DNA from: Marinobacterium halophilum
GTDB lineage: Bacteria; Pseudomonadota; Gammaproteobacteria; Pseudomonadales; Balneatricaceae
Direction: 5' to 3'
NCBI RefSeq assembly: GCF_003014615.1
Contig: NZ_PYGI01000008.1
Location: 1 to 64,000, forward strand
Length of the DNA: 64,000 nt
Under the pieces are notes generated by a model. That model was given only the letters and a program-made list of their open reading frames with translations, had not been told where the DNA came from and made no database searches. Position numbers and translations under genes: made by a program. This document shows positions 50,106-61,865 of this stretch, piece by piece. The stretch's first letter is position 1. Every line of letters starts with the position of its first letter.

Positions 50106-50933
50106 TTATTTAGCCTGACGACGGCGTACGATCAGTTTATCTGTACGCTTGTTCTTGCGAGTCTTGTGACCCTTGGTCGGCACGCCCCACGGAGAAACCG
50201 GGTGACGACCACCAGAGGTACGACCCTCACCACCACCGTGCGGGTGATCAACCGGGTTCATCGCCACACCGCGAACGGTCGGACGAACACCACGCCAGCG
50301 CGTTGCACCAGCTTTACCCAGCTGACGCAGGCTGTGCTCAGAGTTGCTCACTTCACCCAGTGTAGCGCGGCAATCGACCAGCACTTTACGGGTCTCGCCA
50401 GAACGCAGACGCAGAGTCGCGTAGGCACCTTCACGTGCCACCAGCTGTGCAGAGGTTCCTGCTGAACGTGCGATCTGAGCGCCTTTACCCGGCTTCAGTT
50501 CAACACAGTGAACAGTACTACCCAGCGGAATGTTACGCAGCGGCAGAGTGTTACCGATCTTGATGTCAGCATCATCACCAGAGACGATGCGAGCACCGGA
50601 CTGCAGGCCTTTCGGCGCGATGATGTAGCGACGCTCACCGTCAGCATACTTCACCAGAGCGATGTTTGCAGAACGGTTCGGATCGTATTCCAGACGCTCG
50701 ATCTGAGCCGGGATACCATCCTTGTTGCGACGGAAATCGATTACACGGTAATGCTGCTTGTGACCACCACCGATATGACGGGTAGTGATACGACCGTTGT
50801 TGTTACGGCCACCGCTCTTGTCTTTCTTCTCGAGCAGCGCAGCAAACGGCTTACCCTTGTGCAGACCTTCGCTGACCACTTTGACGAGATGACGACGTCC
50901 AGCAGAGGTCGGCTTCGCTTTAATAACTGCCAT
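50106..50933 (-). CDS. rplB: 50S ribosomal protein L2
   Basis: uL2 (275 residues), needed for subunit joining and peptidyl transfer. [41 protein letters not shown] and the C-terminal [17 protein letters not shown] with its critical His are present. Confidence 0.98.
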   Translation of the reverse strand: MAVIKAKPTSAGRRHLVKVVSEGLHKGKPFAALLEKKDKSGGRNNNGRITTRHIGGGHKQHYRVIDFRRNKDGIPAQIERLEYDPNRSANIALVKYADGERRYIIAPKGLQSGARIVSGDDADIKIGNTLPLRNIPLGSTVHCVELKPGKGAQIARSAGTSAQLVAREGAYATLRLRSGETRKVLVDCRATLGEVSNSEHSLRQLGKAGATRWRGVRPTVRGVAMNPVDHPHGGGEGRTSGGRHPVSPWGVPTKGHKTRKNKRTDKLIVRRRQAK

Positions 50934-50947
50934 GGTTCAACCCCTCG

Positions 50948-51244
50948 TTATTCGCCCGCCAGGAAATCGATTTCAGAGCCTTCGGCCAGACGAACGTACG
51001 CTTTGCGAACATCATTGCGCTTACCCAAGCCACGCTGAGTGCGCTTGGTCTTGCCTTTGATGGTCAGGACGTTGACGCCTGCGACCTTAACGTTGAACAA
51101 CTCTTCAACGGCTCGCTTGATTTCCGGCTTGGTTGCATCTTGAGCCACACGGAAGACAACCTGTTCGCTGCCTTCAGCTACGATTGTGGCTTTTTCAGAG
51201 ATGTGCGGTCCGAGCAGCACTTTATAAATGCGTTCCGGGTTCAT
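50948..51244 (-). CDS. rplW: 50S ribosomal protein L23
   Basis: uL23 (98 residues), the docking site for SRP and trigger factor at the exit. [34 protein letters not shown] and [15 protein letters not shown] match. The ATG overlaps the rplD stop (ATGA). Confidence 0.98.
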   Translation of the reverse strand: MNPERIYKVLLGPHISEKATIVAEGSEQVVFRVAQDATKPEIKRAVEELFNVKVAGVNVLTIKGKTKRTQRGLGKRNDVRKAYVRLAEGSEIDFLAGE

Positions 51245-51846
51245 GCAAGCACCTCCTCAATTTTCTTCAGAGCAGGTACTGTTACCAGGACCTTCTCGAA
51301 ACCAACCAGGCTAACCGGGTCGATACCTGCAGCATCGCGCACATCGATGTGCGGAACGTTGCGTGCAGCCAGATACAGATTCTGCTCGACGTTTTCAGTG
51401 ATCAGCAGCGCGTTATCCAGCTTGAGGTCTTCCAGCTTGGCAACAAACTGCTTGGTCTTCGGCGTTTCCAGCTGGAAGTCTTCAACAACAACCAGACGCT
51501 CTTGACGTACCAACTCAGACAGGATGCAACGCATAGCAGCGCGGTACATCTTCTTGTTCAGCTTCTGAGTGTAGTTACGCGGCTGAGCTGCGAAGGTAAC
51601 ACCACCCGCACGCCAAAGCGGTGAACGGCTAGTACCCGCACGGGCACGACCGGTACCTTTCTGACGGAAAGGCTTAGCACCACCACCAGACACGGCGGCA
51701 CGATTTTTCTGCGCTTTGGTACCCTGACGGCCGGCTGCCATATAGGCAGTCACAACCTGGTGTACCAGCGCTTCATTGAACTCTTTACCAAACGCCAGAT
51801 CGGATACTTCAACCGATCCGTTGGCTCCAGTCAGATTCAGATTCAT
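51241..51846 (-). CDS. rplD: 50S ribosomal protein L4
   Basis: uL4 (201 residues) extends a loop into the tunnel and, in E. coli, represses the S10 operon. [39 protein letters not shown] (tunnel loop, where macrolide resistance arises) and [15 protein letters not shown] are typical. The short S10 leader here makes E. coli-type L4 control doubtful. Confidence 0.98.
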   Translation of the reverse strand: MNLNLTGANGSVEVSDLAFGKEFNEALVHQVVTAYMAAGRQGTKAQKNRAAVSGGGAKPFRQKGTGRARAGTSRSPLWRAGGVTFAAQPRNYTQKLNKKMYRAAMRCILSELVRQERLVVVEDFQLETPKTKQFVAKLEDLKLDNALLITENVEQNLYLAARNVPHIDVRDAAGIDPVSLVGFEKVLVTVPALKKIEEVLA

Positions 51847-51857
51847 GGCAATCCTCC

Positions 51858-52496
51858 TCAGGCGCGTGCTTTAACAGCAGGTTTAACGATGACATCGCCG
51901 CCGGGGGCGCCAGGGATAGCTCCCTTGACGATCAGCAGGTTACGCTCTGCATCCACACGTACGACTTCGAGAGTCTGTACAGTGCAACGCTCGGCACCCA
52001 TGTGACCGGCCATCTTTTTACCCTTGAAGACACGACCCGGGGTCTGGCACTGGCCAATGGAACCCGGAGCACGGTGAGAAAGCGAGTTACCGTGAGTCGC
52101 ATCCTGAGTAGCAAAGTTCCAACGCTTAACGCCGCCCTGGAAACCTTTACCTTTGGATTGACCGGTAACATCGATCTTCTGACCTGCTTCGAAGCGCTCA
52201 ACAGTCAGCGCGTCGCCGACGTTGATTTCCTCGTCACCATTCAGACGGAACTCCCACAAACCGCGACCGGCTTCAACGCCTGCTTTGGCAAAGTGACCTG
52301 CTTCCGGCTTGCTCAGGCGGTTAGCCTTTTTGCTACCAGTAGTCACCTGTACCGCAGCATAACCGTCTTTTTCGACGGTCTTGACGCTGGCGACGCGGTT
52401 CGGCTCCATTTCGATGACGGTGACTGGCACGGACACGCCATCTTCAGTGAAGATACGGGTCATACCCGCTTTACGTCCGATAAGTCCTACAGACAT
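51858..52496 (-). CDS. rplC: 50S ribosomal protein L3
   Basis: uL3 (212 residues), a primary 23S binder reaching the peptidyl transferase centre. [37 protein letters not shown] with the Gln that PrmB methylates, and [15 protein letters not shown] are its marks. A 111-nt gap follows rpsJ. Confidence 0.98.
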   Translation of the reverse strand: MSVGLIGRKAGMTRIFTEDGVSVPVTVIEMEPNRVASVKTVEKDGYAAVQVTTGSKKANRLSKPEAGHFAKAGVEAGRGLWEFRLNGDEEINVGDALTVERFEAGQKIDVTGQSKGKGFQGGVKRWNFATQDATHGNSLSHRAPGSIGQCQTPGRVFKGKKMAGHMGAERCTVQTLEVVRVDAERNLLIVKGAIPGAPGGDVIVKPAVKARA

Positions 52497-52607
52497 ATTT
52501 ATACCTCTTGCCAGTTGTGTACGGGGCTGTCACCCACTATGGCTGCCCTTTTCAGGTACATTCCACAAATAGCGCTTCATTAATTGAATAATTCTGCGCA
52601 GTGCGTA

Positions 52608-52919
52608 TTAGCCGAGGCTGATCTGCACTTCAACACCCGCCGCGAGATCCAGCTTCATCAGCGCATCGACAGTTTTTTCTGTCGGCTCGACGATGTCCAG
52701 GACACGCTTATGTGTGCGAATTTCATACTGGTCACGCGCGTCTTTGTTGACGTGCGGTGATACCAGAATAGTAAAACGCTCTTTGCGGGTAGGAAGTGGG
52801 ATCGGACCACGCACCTGAGCACCCGTCCGCTTGGCAGTCTCAACGATCTCCTGAGCGGATGAGTCGATCAGGCGATGATCAAAAGCCTTCAGACGAATTC
52901 TGATTTTTTGGTTCTGCAT
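52608..52919 (-). CDS. rpsJ: 30S ribosomal protein S10 / NusE
   Basis: uS10 (103 residues), also the antitermination factor NusE that links NusB and Nus[21 protein letters not shown] and [20 protein letters not shown] identify it. MQNQKIR is the start; the frame extends 33 codons upstream through the promoter region without meaning. First gene of the S10 operon, about 70 nt after its promoter. Confidence 0.98.
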   Translation of the reverse strand: MQNQKIRIRLKAFDHRLIDSSAQEIVETAKRTGAQVRGPIPLPTRKERFTILVSPHVNKDARDQYEIRTHKRVLDIVEPTEKTVDALMKLDLAAGVEVQISLG

Positions 52920-52989
52920 TCTGATCACGCATTTCCTGTTAGTTTTTTTACGGCAATAGCCGACCTCCCCTCGGATGAAGGGGACGCAA

Positions 52990-53018
52990 ATTTTACTCAG
53001 TGAGCCGGTTAGCGTCAA
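52990..53018 (-). promoter_or_regulatory. Sigma-70 promoter of the S10 operon
   Basis: Minus strand: TTGACG (53018-53013), 17 nt, TAAAAT (52995-52990): 5/6 and 5/6 matches. The leader to rpsJ is only about 63 nt and holds a short stem CCCCT...AGGGG near 52966-52983. Confidence 0.8.
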
Positions 53019-53070
53019 CCAAAAGTTTAATTTTTAACCAATCCAAGTCGCCACCACCACCCAAAAACAC

Positions 53071-53096
53071 AAAAAGCCCTCCGAAGAGGGCTTTTT
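53071..53096 (-). terminator. Terminator after tuf
   Basis: AAAAAGCCCTC, CGAA, GAGGGCTTTTT: an 11-bp stem with tetraloop and T-run, 20 nt beyond tuf, separating the str and S10 operons. Confidence 0.92.
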
Positions 53097-53116
53097 CATT
53101 CAATCATCGCGCAGAA

Positions 53117-54310
<1,194 letters not shown>

Positions 54311-54342
54311 GATTAAATCCTCTTAATTCAGCAATTAGCTTA

Positions 54343-56436
54343 TCAGTTCTGCTTAATAACGGCTTCGGCAATATTCTGCGGAGCTTCGGAATAACCCTTG
54401 AACTCCATAGAATAGGTCGCACGACCCTGAGACGCAGAGCGCAGGTCAGTAGCGTAACCGAACATTTCACCCAGGGGCACTTCGGCATTGATTACTTTGC
54501 CGGTTGTGCTGTCTTCCATACCCTGTACCAGACCACGACGACGGTTAAGGTCACCCATCACATCGCCCATGTAATCTTCAGGGGTCACAACTTCGACCTG
54601 CATCATCGGCTCAAGCAGACACGGACTCGCGTCCTGTGCATACTTTTTCAGCGCCTGGGATGCAGCGATTTTAAACGCCATCTCGTTGGAGTCAACTTCA
54701 TGGAAGGAGCCGTCATACAGACGTGCCTTCAGGCCGATAAGCGGATAGCCGGCGATAACACCGTTCTTCATCTGCTCTTCGATACCCTTCTGCACCGCCG
54801 GAATGTATTCCTTCGGAATTGTACCGCCAACGATCTCGTTGACGAACTCCAGCCCTTCTTCTTCACTCGGGGTGAATTCGATCACTACGTGACCGTACTG
54901 ACCACGACCACCAGACTGACGGGCAAACTTGTGGTTAGCCACGACGCTCTTGCGGATCTTCTCACGGTAGGCAACCTGAGGCTTACCAATGTTCGCTTCA
55001 ACCTTGAACTCGCGACGCATACGGTCAACGATGATGTCCAGGTGCAGCTCACCCATGCCGGAGATGATGGTCTGGCCGGTTTCTTCGTCGGTTTCAACAC
55101 GGAAAGACGGGTCTTCCTGAGCCAGCTTGCCCAGTGCAACACCCATTTTTTCCTGATCGGCCTTGGACTTCGGCTCAACCGCAACAGAAATTACCGGATC
55201 CGGGAACTCCATGCGCTCCAGAACGATCTTGTTGTCCAGATCACACAGGGTATCACCGGTGGTGACGTCCTTCAGGCCGATCATGGCAGCGATATCGCCG
55301 GCACGAACTTCCTTGATCTCTTCACGGGTGTTGGCGTGCATCTGCACCATACGACCGATACGTTCTTTCTTGCTGCGGACGGAGTTATAAACGCTGTCAC
55401 CAGAGTTCAGAACACCCGAGTACACACGGATGAACGTCAGTGTACCTACGAACGGGTCGGTCGCGATTTTGAACGCCAGCGCCGCGAACGGAGCACTGTC
55501 GTCAGCTTCACGAACAGCCACGGTCTCGGCCGCATCATCCAGAGTACCTTCGATCGCTTTTACTTCTGTCGGCGACGGCAGGTATTCGATGACTGCATCC
55601 AGAACCGCCTGAACACCCTTGTTCTTGAACGCGGAACCAGCCTGCATCAGGATGATTTCGTTATTCAGAGTACGGGCACGCAGACCGGCCTTGATCTCTT
55701 CGACGGTCAGTTCACCTTCTTCCAGGTACTTTTCCATCAGTTCTTCAGAACCTTCGGCAGCGGCTTCAACCATCTGCTCGTAGTACTGATCAACCGTATC
55801 CTGCAAGTCAGCCGGGATATCACCTTCTTCGAAGGTCATACCCATATCGTCTTCGCTCCACAGAATGGCTTTGCCACGCAGCAAGTCAACGACGCCTTTG
55901 AATTCGTCTTCAGCACCGATCGGCAGATTGATCGGCACCGGGATAGCACCCAGACGCTTTTTCAGCTGATCTTCGACCATGAAGAAGTCCGCACCGGCAC
56001 GGTCCATCTTGTTGACGAAGACCATACGCGGTACTTCGTACTTGTTGGCCTGGCGCCATACAGTCTCGGTCTGCGGCTGTACACCTGAAGAGGCACACAG
56101 CACAACAACCGCACCATCCAGTACACGCAAGGAGCGCTCTACTTCGATGGTGAAGTCAACGTGTCCCGGAGTATCGATGATGTTGACACGATGTTCCGGG
56201 AACTGCTTCTGCATACCGCTCCAGAAACAGGTTACGGCAGCGGAGGTGATAGTGATACCACGCTCCTGCTCCTGTTCCATCCAGTCGGTAGTGGACGCGC
56301 CGTCATGGGTTTCACCCATCTTGTGGCTACGGCCCGTGTAGAACAGAACACGTTCAGTGGTGGTAGTCTTGCCGGCATCAACGTGCGCACAGATACCGAT
56401 ATTACGGTAGCGCGCGAGTGGAGTAGTTCGAGCCAC
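54343..56436 (-). CDS. fusA: Elongation factor G
   Basis: The translocation GTPase (697 residues), also used in ribosome recycling. [20 protein letters not shown] (G1), DTPGHVDFT (G3) and [10 protein letters not shown] (G4) are followed by domains II-V ([32 protein letters not shown]). It lies 19 nt after rpsG. The G1 block is canonical EF-G1; only one fusA copy is visible. Confidence 0.98.
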   Translation of the reverse strand: MARTTPLARYRNIGICAHVDAGKTTTTERVLFYTGRSHKMGETHDGASTTDWMEQEQERGITITSAAVTCFWSGMQKQFPEHRVNIIDTPGHVDFTIEVERSLRVLDGAVVVLCASSGVQPQTETVWRQANKYEVPRMVFVNKMDRAGADFFMVEDQLKKRLGAIPVPINLPIGAEDEFKGVVDLLRGKAILWSEDDMGMTFEEGDIPADLQDTVDQYYEQMVEAAAEGSEELMEKYLEEGELTVEEIKAGLRARTLNNEIILMQAGSAFKNKGVQAVLDAVIEYLPSPTEVKAIEGTLDDAAETVAVREADDSAPFAALAFKIATDPFVGTLTFIRVYSGVLNSGDSVYNSVRSKKERIGRMVQMHANTREEIKEVRAGDIAAMIGLKDVTTGDTLCDLDNKIVLERMEFPDPVISVAVEPKSKADQEKMGVALGKLAQEDPSFRVETDEETGQTIISGMGELHLDIIVDRMRREFKVEANIGKPQVAYREKIRKSVVANHKFARQSGGRGQYGHVVIEFTPSEEEGLEFVNEIVGGTIPKEYIPAVQKGIEEQMKNGVIAGYPLIGLKARLYDGSFHEVDSNEMAFKIAASQALKKYAQDASPCLLEPMMQVEVVTPEDYMGDVMGDLNRRRGLVQGMEDSTTGKVINAEVPLGEMFGYATDLRSASQGRATYSMEFKGYSEAPQNIAEAVIKQN

Positions 56437-56455
56437 GACTCAATTCCTCTGAAGT

Positions 56456-56977
<522 letters not shown>

Positions 56978-57078
56978 TCACATCCGCCCTTACTCTTATC
57001 GTCGTTCGGTCTGGCTTTTCAGCACTGCAACCCTAAGCGGGCACTGGCTGGAACAGCTTCACCGTCGGAGCGACGGGA

Positions 57079-57453
57079 TCAGGACTTGGGACGCTTGGTA
57101 CCGTACTTGGAACGACCCTGCTTACGGTCGTTAACACCGGAGCAGTCCAAAGAACCGCGAACAGTGTGGTAACGAACACCCGGAAGGTCTTTTACACGAC
57201 CGCCACGGATCAGGACCACGGAGTGTTCCTGCAGGTTATGACCTTCACCACCGATGTAGGAAGACACTTCAAAGCCGTTGGTCAAGCGTACACGACATAC
57301 TTTACGCAGAGCCGAGTTAGGCTTCTTCGGAGTAGTTGTGTAAACACGGGTACATACACCGCGACGCTGCGGGCAAGCTTCAAGCGCACGAACGTCGCTC
57401 TGCTGTACCTTGCGCTTACGCGGCTGGCGTACCAGCTGGTTAATCGTTGCCAT
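57079..57453 (-). CDS. rpsL: 30S ribosomal protein S12
   Basis: uS12 (124 residues) controls decoding accuracy. [19 protein letters not shown] carries Lys43 and [16 protein letters not shown] carries Lys88, both the wild-type, streptomycin-sensitive residues. It has [13 protein letters not shown] near the start. First gene of the str operon, after a strong stem-loop behind rpoC. Confidence 0.98.
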   Translation of the reverse strand: MATINQLVRQPRKRKVQQSDVRALEACPQRRGVCTRVYTTTPKKPNSALRKVCRVRLTNGFEVSSYIGGEGHNLQEHSVVLIRGGRVKDLPGVRYHTVRGSLDCSGVNDRKQGRSKYGTKRPKS

Positions 57454-57517
57454 TAAGCAAACTCCACGTTTGGTTTATAAGCACCATTGTAAAGCCGGAA
57501 ATATATCCAGCACGAAA

Positions 57518-57545
57518 GGGCCGGAATTCTAATCAATTCCGGCCC
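57518..57545 (-). terminator. Strong stem-loop between rpoC and rpsL
   Basis: GGGCCGGAATT and AATTCCGGCCC form a perfect 11-bp stem with a 6-nt loop, 24 nt after the rpoC stop. Only three Ts follow on the minus strand, so it is either a leaky terminator or an mRNA processing and protection element. Confidence 0.55.
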
Positions 57546-57569
57546 CCTACGTCAATTATTGAGCAATAT

Positions 57570-60500
57570 TTACTCAGCGTCCGGCGACATGGAGGCGTTG
57601 AGTGCTGCGGTCAGTGCCTGCTGCACCTCTTCCGCACTCACAGTCACACCTTCAGTTGCCATCTGACGTTTACGCTTGCGTTCGCTGTGATACGCCAGAC
57701 CGGTACCAGCCGGAATCAGACGTCCCACAACTACGTTCTCTTTCAGACCACGCAGGAAGTCGCGCTTACCGGTTACCGCACCTTCAGTCAGTACGCGGGT
57801 TGTCTCCTGGAAGGAGGCCGCGGAGATGAAGGATTCGGTTGCCAGTGATGCCTTGGTAATACCCAGCAGTACACGTTCGTACTTGCACGGAATCTTGCCT
57901 TCGGCTTCCAGGCGCGTGTTCTGTGCAACGATTGCCGCATATTCAACCTGGTCACCCGGGATGAAATCGGAATCGCCGGTTTCCAGAATCTCGGCCTTGC
58001 GCAGCATCTGGCGCACGATCACTTCGATATGCTTATCGTTGATCGCTACACCCTGGAGGCGGTAAACCTCCTGGATTTCGCTGACGATGTAGTTGGCCAG
58101 CTCTTTGACACCCAGAATGCGCAGGATATCGTGAGCGTTGGACGGACCATCAGAGATGACCTCACCCTTCTCAACGGATTCGCCTTCGAATACGTTCAGG
58201 TTACGCCACTTCTGGATCATGATCTCGACCGGATCACTGCCATCGTTCGGCGTAATCACGATGCGACGCTTGCCTTTGGTCTCTTTACCGAAGGTCACGG
58301 CACCGGACACTTCTGCCAGTACAGCGGATTCTTTCGGCTTACGCGCTTCAAACAGGTCGGCAACACGCGGCAGACCACCGGTGATGTCCTTGTTGACCGA
58401 GCCTTCCTGCGGAATACGCGCCAGGATGTCACCGATCTGAACATCAGCACCGTCGTTCAGGTTCACGATCGCCTTGGCAGGCAGCAAATACTGCGCCGGC
58501 ATTTCGGTACCCGGGTGGAATACGTTCTGACCGTTGGCATCAACCAACTTGATCATCGGACGAATATCCTTGCCCGCCTGCGGACGGTCCTTGGCATCCA
58601 GGATCTCGATCGTGGACAGACCGGTCAACTCATCCGTCTGACGCTTGATGGTAATACCATCATCCATGCCCACGTATTCGATCTTACCTGCCACCTCGGT
58701 GACGATCGGGTGGGTATGCGGATCCCAGTTGGCCACGACAGCGCCGGCATCGACCTTGGAACCATCACGTACCTTGATGATGGAACCGTACGGCAGCTTG
58801 TAACGCTCGCGCTCACGACCGTGTTCATCGGTCACACCGACTTCACCGGAACGAGAGGTCGCTACCAGGTTGCCATCGGTACGCTCAACATACTTCAGGT
58901 TATGCAGACGGATTTCACCGCCGTTCTTCACCTGGATGTTATCCACTGCTGCTGCTCGAGAAGCCGCACCACCGATGTGGAAAGTACGCATGGTCAGCTG
59001 TGTACCCGGCTCACCGATTGACTGCGCGGCAATAACGCCCACGGCTTCGCCACGGTTGACCAGATGTCCACGACCCAGGTCGCGACCATAACAGCTGGAA
59101 CAGATACCGACCTTGGATTCACAGGCGATCGCTGAACGCACCATGATTTCGTCGATGCCACTGTAGGCTTCGTCGTTTTCCAGCAGGTATACCCAGGTTT
59201 CATCGATCAGCGTACCGGCCGGAATCAGGGTTTCACTTTCGCTCGGATCCAGCACGTCTTCAGCCACGACACGACCCAGCACGCGCTCACCCAGAGCCAC
59301 GATTACATCGCCACCCTCGATCATCGGCTGCACCATGACGCCGCGGTCGGTACCGCAATCCACTTCGGTGATCACCACGTCCTGCGCCACGTCAACCAGT
59401 CGACGAGTCAGGTAACCGGAGTTCGCCGTTTTCAGTGCCGTATCCGCAAGACCCTTACGCGCACCGTGGGTCGAGATGAAGTACTGAAGTACGTTCAGAC
59501 CTTCACGGAAGTTTGCCACGATCGGCGTTTCGATGATGGAGCCATCCGGCTTCGCCATCAGACCACGCATACCGGACAGCTGACGAATCTGGGCTGCACT
59601 GCCTCGTGCACCGGAGTCGGCCATCATGTAAACGGAGTTGAACGATTCCTGCTCGACCTGATTGCCTTCGGCGTCGGTGACGATATCAACCTTCAGGTTG
59701 TCCATCATCTTCTTGGCCAGCAATTCGTTGGCACGGGACCAGATATCGATAACCTTGTTGTACTTCTCGCCCTGGGTAACCAGACCGTCAGCAAACTGGC
59801 GCTCGATCTCTTTCACTTCGGCATCCGCCTCAGCGATGATCACGACCTTCTCATCCGGGATCTCGAAATCGTTTACGCCGATGGAAGAGCCGGACATGGT
59901 TGCCTGACGGAAACCCATGTACATCAGCTGGTCAGCAAAGATAACGGTATCTTTCAGACCGCAGCGACGGTACGCCTCGTTAAGCAGACGCGAGATCGAC
60001 TTCTTCTTCATCGTCTGATCGACCAGATCGTACGGGAGGCCATCAGGTACGATATCAAACAACAGCGCACGACCGACCGTGGTGTCCTTCAGGCCGTAGC
60101 GCTTCTCAACGTTACCCTGAATGTCACGAATCACTTCGTGTACACGCACCTTGATACGCGCCTGCAGATGAACCTGACCGGCACCATGGGCACGCTGTAC
60201 CTCTTTGATGTCGGAGAACATCATGCCAGTACCCGGTGCACCCATACGCTCACGGGTCATGTAATACAGACCCAGTACCACGTCCTGGGACGGTACGATG
60301 ATCGGCTCGCCGTTCGCCGGTGACAGGATGTTGTTGGTCGACATCATCAAGGCACGGGCTTCAAGCTGTGCTTCGATGGTCAGCGGTACGTGTACCGCCA
60401 TCTGGTCACCGTCAAAGTCGGCGTTGTACGCAGCACACACCAGCGGGTGCAGCTGAATAGCCTTACCTTCGATCAGAACCGGCTCAAACGCCTGGATACC

Positions 60501-61796
60501 CAAACGGTGAAGCGTCGGTGCACGGTTCAGCAGTACCGGATGCTCGCGGATGACCTCATCCAGGATATCCCATACCAGTGGCTCTTCGCGCTCGACCATT
60601 TTCTTCGCGGCCTTGATGGTGGTCGCATGACCACGCAGTTCCAGCTTGGAGAAGATGAACGGCTTGAACAGCTCCAGTGCCATTTTCTTCGGCAGACCGC
60701 ACTGATGCAGACGCAGATACGGCCCCACCACGATAACGGAACGGCCGGAATAGTCGACACGCTTACCGAGCAGGTTCTGACGAAAACGACCCTGCTTACC
60801 CTTGATCATGTCAGCCAGGGACTTCAGCGGGCGCTTGTTGGAACCGGTGATCGCACGACCGCGACGACCGTTATCCAGCAGAGCATCCACGGATTCCTGC
60901 AACATGCGCTTCTCGTTACGCACGATGATATCAGGCGCATTCAGGTCAAGCAGACGCTTCAGACGGTTGTTACGGTTGATCACGCGGCGGTACAGATCAT
61001 TCAGATCCGAGGTCGCGAAACGGCCACCATCCAGCGGTACCAGCGGACGCAGATCCGGCGGCAGTACCGGCAGCACTTCCATGATCATCCAGCCCGGGTT
61101 GTTGCCGGACTTGAGGAAGGCTTCCAGCAGCTTCAGACGCTTGGACAGCTTCTTGATCTTGGTCTCAGAGTTGGTCTGCGGCAGTTCTTCACGCAGCTGC
61201 TGGCACTCTTCTTCCAGATCGATGGACGCAAGCAGTTCCTTGATCGCTTCGGCACCCATGCGGGCATCGAATTCGTCAGCAAACTCTTCCAGTGCTTCGA
61301 AGTACTGTTCATCATTCAACAGCTGACCACGCTCAAGCGTGGTCATGCCCGGCTCGATCACGACAAATGATTCGAAGTACAGTACGCGCTCGATATCACG
61401 CAGAGTCATGTCCAGCATCAAACCGATACGGGACGGCAGTGATTTCAGGAACCAGATGTGGGCAACCGGAGACGCCAGCTCGATGTGGGCCATACGCTCA
61501 CGACGCACCTTGGTCTGGGTTACTTCGACGCCACACTTCTCACAGATCACGCCACGGTGCTTCATGCGCTTGTACTTGCCGCACAGGCACTCGTAATCCT
61601 TCACCGGGCCAAAGATCTTGGCACAGAACAGACCGTCACGCTCCGGCTTGAAGGTACGGTAGTTGATCGTTTCCGGCTTTTTGACTTCACCGTAAGACCA
61701 GGAACGGATCATTTCCGGTGATGCCAGGGATACACGAATAGAGTCGAACTCTTCGGACTGCCCCTGGGATTTCAGCAGATTCAGCAAATCTTTCAT
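57570..61796 (-). CDS. rpoC: RNA polymerase beta' subunit
   Basis: The largest RNA polymerase subunit (1408 residues), holding the catalytic Mg. The N-terminal zinc site is [20 protein letters not shown]; the catalytic [14 protein letters not shown] lies near residue 460; the bridge and trigger-loop region follows (around [19 protein letters not shown]); the second zinc site has [19 protein letters not shown] precedes the ATG. It starts 69 nt after rpoB, with a 10-bp hairpin in between. Confidence 0.98.
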   Translation of the reverse strand: MKDLLNLLKSQGQSEEFDSIRVSLASPEMIRSWSYGEVKKPETINYRTFKPERDGLFCAKIFGPVKDYECLCGKYKRMKHRGVICEKCGVEVTQTKVRRERMAHIELASPVAHIWFLKSLPSRIGLMLDMTLRDIERVLYFESFVVIEPGMTTLERGQLLNDEQYFEALEEFADEFDARMGAEAIKELLASIDLEEECQQLREELPQTNSETKIKKLSKRLKLLEAFLKSGNNPGWMIMEVLPVLPPDLRPLVPLDGGRFATSDLNDLYRRVINRNNRLKRLLDLNAPDIIVRNEKRMLQESVDALLDNGRRGRAITGSNKRPLKSLADMIKGKQGRFRQNLLGKRVDYSGRSVIVVGPYLRLHQCGLPKKMALELFKPFIFSKLELRGHATTIKAAKKMVEREEPLVWDILDEVIREHPVLLNRAPTLHRLGIQAFEPVLIEGKAIQLHPLVCAAYNADFDGDQMAVHVPLTIEAQLEARALMMSTNNILSPANGEPIIVPSQDVVLGLYYMTRERMGAPGTGMMFSDIKEVQRAHGAGQVHLQARIKVRVHEVIRDIQGNVEKRYGLKDTTVGRALLFDIVPDGLPYDLVDQTMKKKSISRLLNEAYRRCGLKDTVIFADQLMYMGFRQATMSGSSIGVNDFEIPDEKVVIIAEADAEVKEIERQFADGLVTQGEKYNKVIDIWSRANELLAKKMMDNLKVDIVTDAEGNQVEQESFNSVYMMADSGARGSAAQIRQLSGMRGLMAKPDGSIIETPIVANFREGLNVLQYFISTHGARKGLADTALKTANSGYLTRRLVDVAQDVVITEVDCGTDRGVMVQPMIEGGDVIVALGERVLGRVVAEDVLDPSESETLIPAGTLIDETWVYLLENDEAYSGIDEIMVRSAIACESKVGICSSCYGRDLGRGHLVNRGEAVGVIAAQSIGEPGTQLTMRTFHIGGAASRAAAVDNIQVKNGGEIRLHNLKYVERTDGNLVATSRSGEVGVTDEHGRERERYKLPYGSIIKVRDGSKVDAGAVVANWDPHTHPIVTEVAGKIEYVGMDDGITIKRQTDELTGLSTIEILDAKDRPQAGKDIRPMIKLVDANGQNVFHPGTEMPAQYLLPAKAIVNLNDGADVQIGDILARIPQEGSVNKDITGGLPRVADLFEARKPKESAVLAEVSGAVTFGKETKGKRRIVITPNDGSDPVEIMIQKWRNLNVFEGESVEKGEVISDGPSNAHDILRILGVKELANYIVSEIQEVYRLQGVAINDKHIEVIVRQMLRKAEILETGDSDFIPGDQVEYAAIVAQNTRLEAEGKIPCKYERVLLGITKASLATESFISAASFQETTRVLTEGAVTGKRDFLRGLKENVVVGRLIPAGTGLAYHSERKRKRQMATEGVTVSAEEVQQALTAALNASMSPDAE

Positions 61797-61825
61797 TGTC
61801 TATAGCTCCTCGCGGAGTTCTCTGC

Positions 61826-61847
61826 GCCGGGACCCTCGGGTCCCGGC
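61826..61847 (-). other. Stem-loop in the rpoB-rpoC intercistronic gap
   Basis: GCCGGGACCC, TC, GGGTCCCGGC: a perfect 10-bp GC-rich stem with no T-run. It cannot be a terminator and may be an RNA processing or stability element. Confidence 0.6.
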
Positions 61848-61865
61848 CTGGTGATCATTCAGGAC

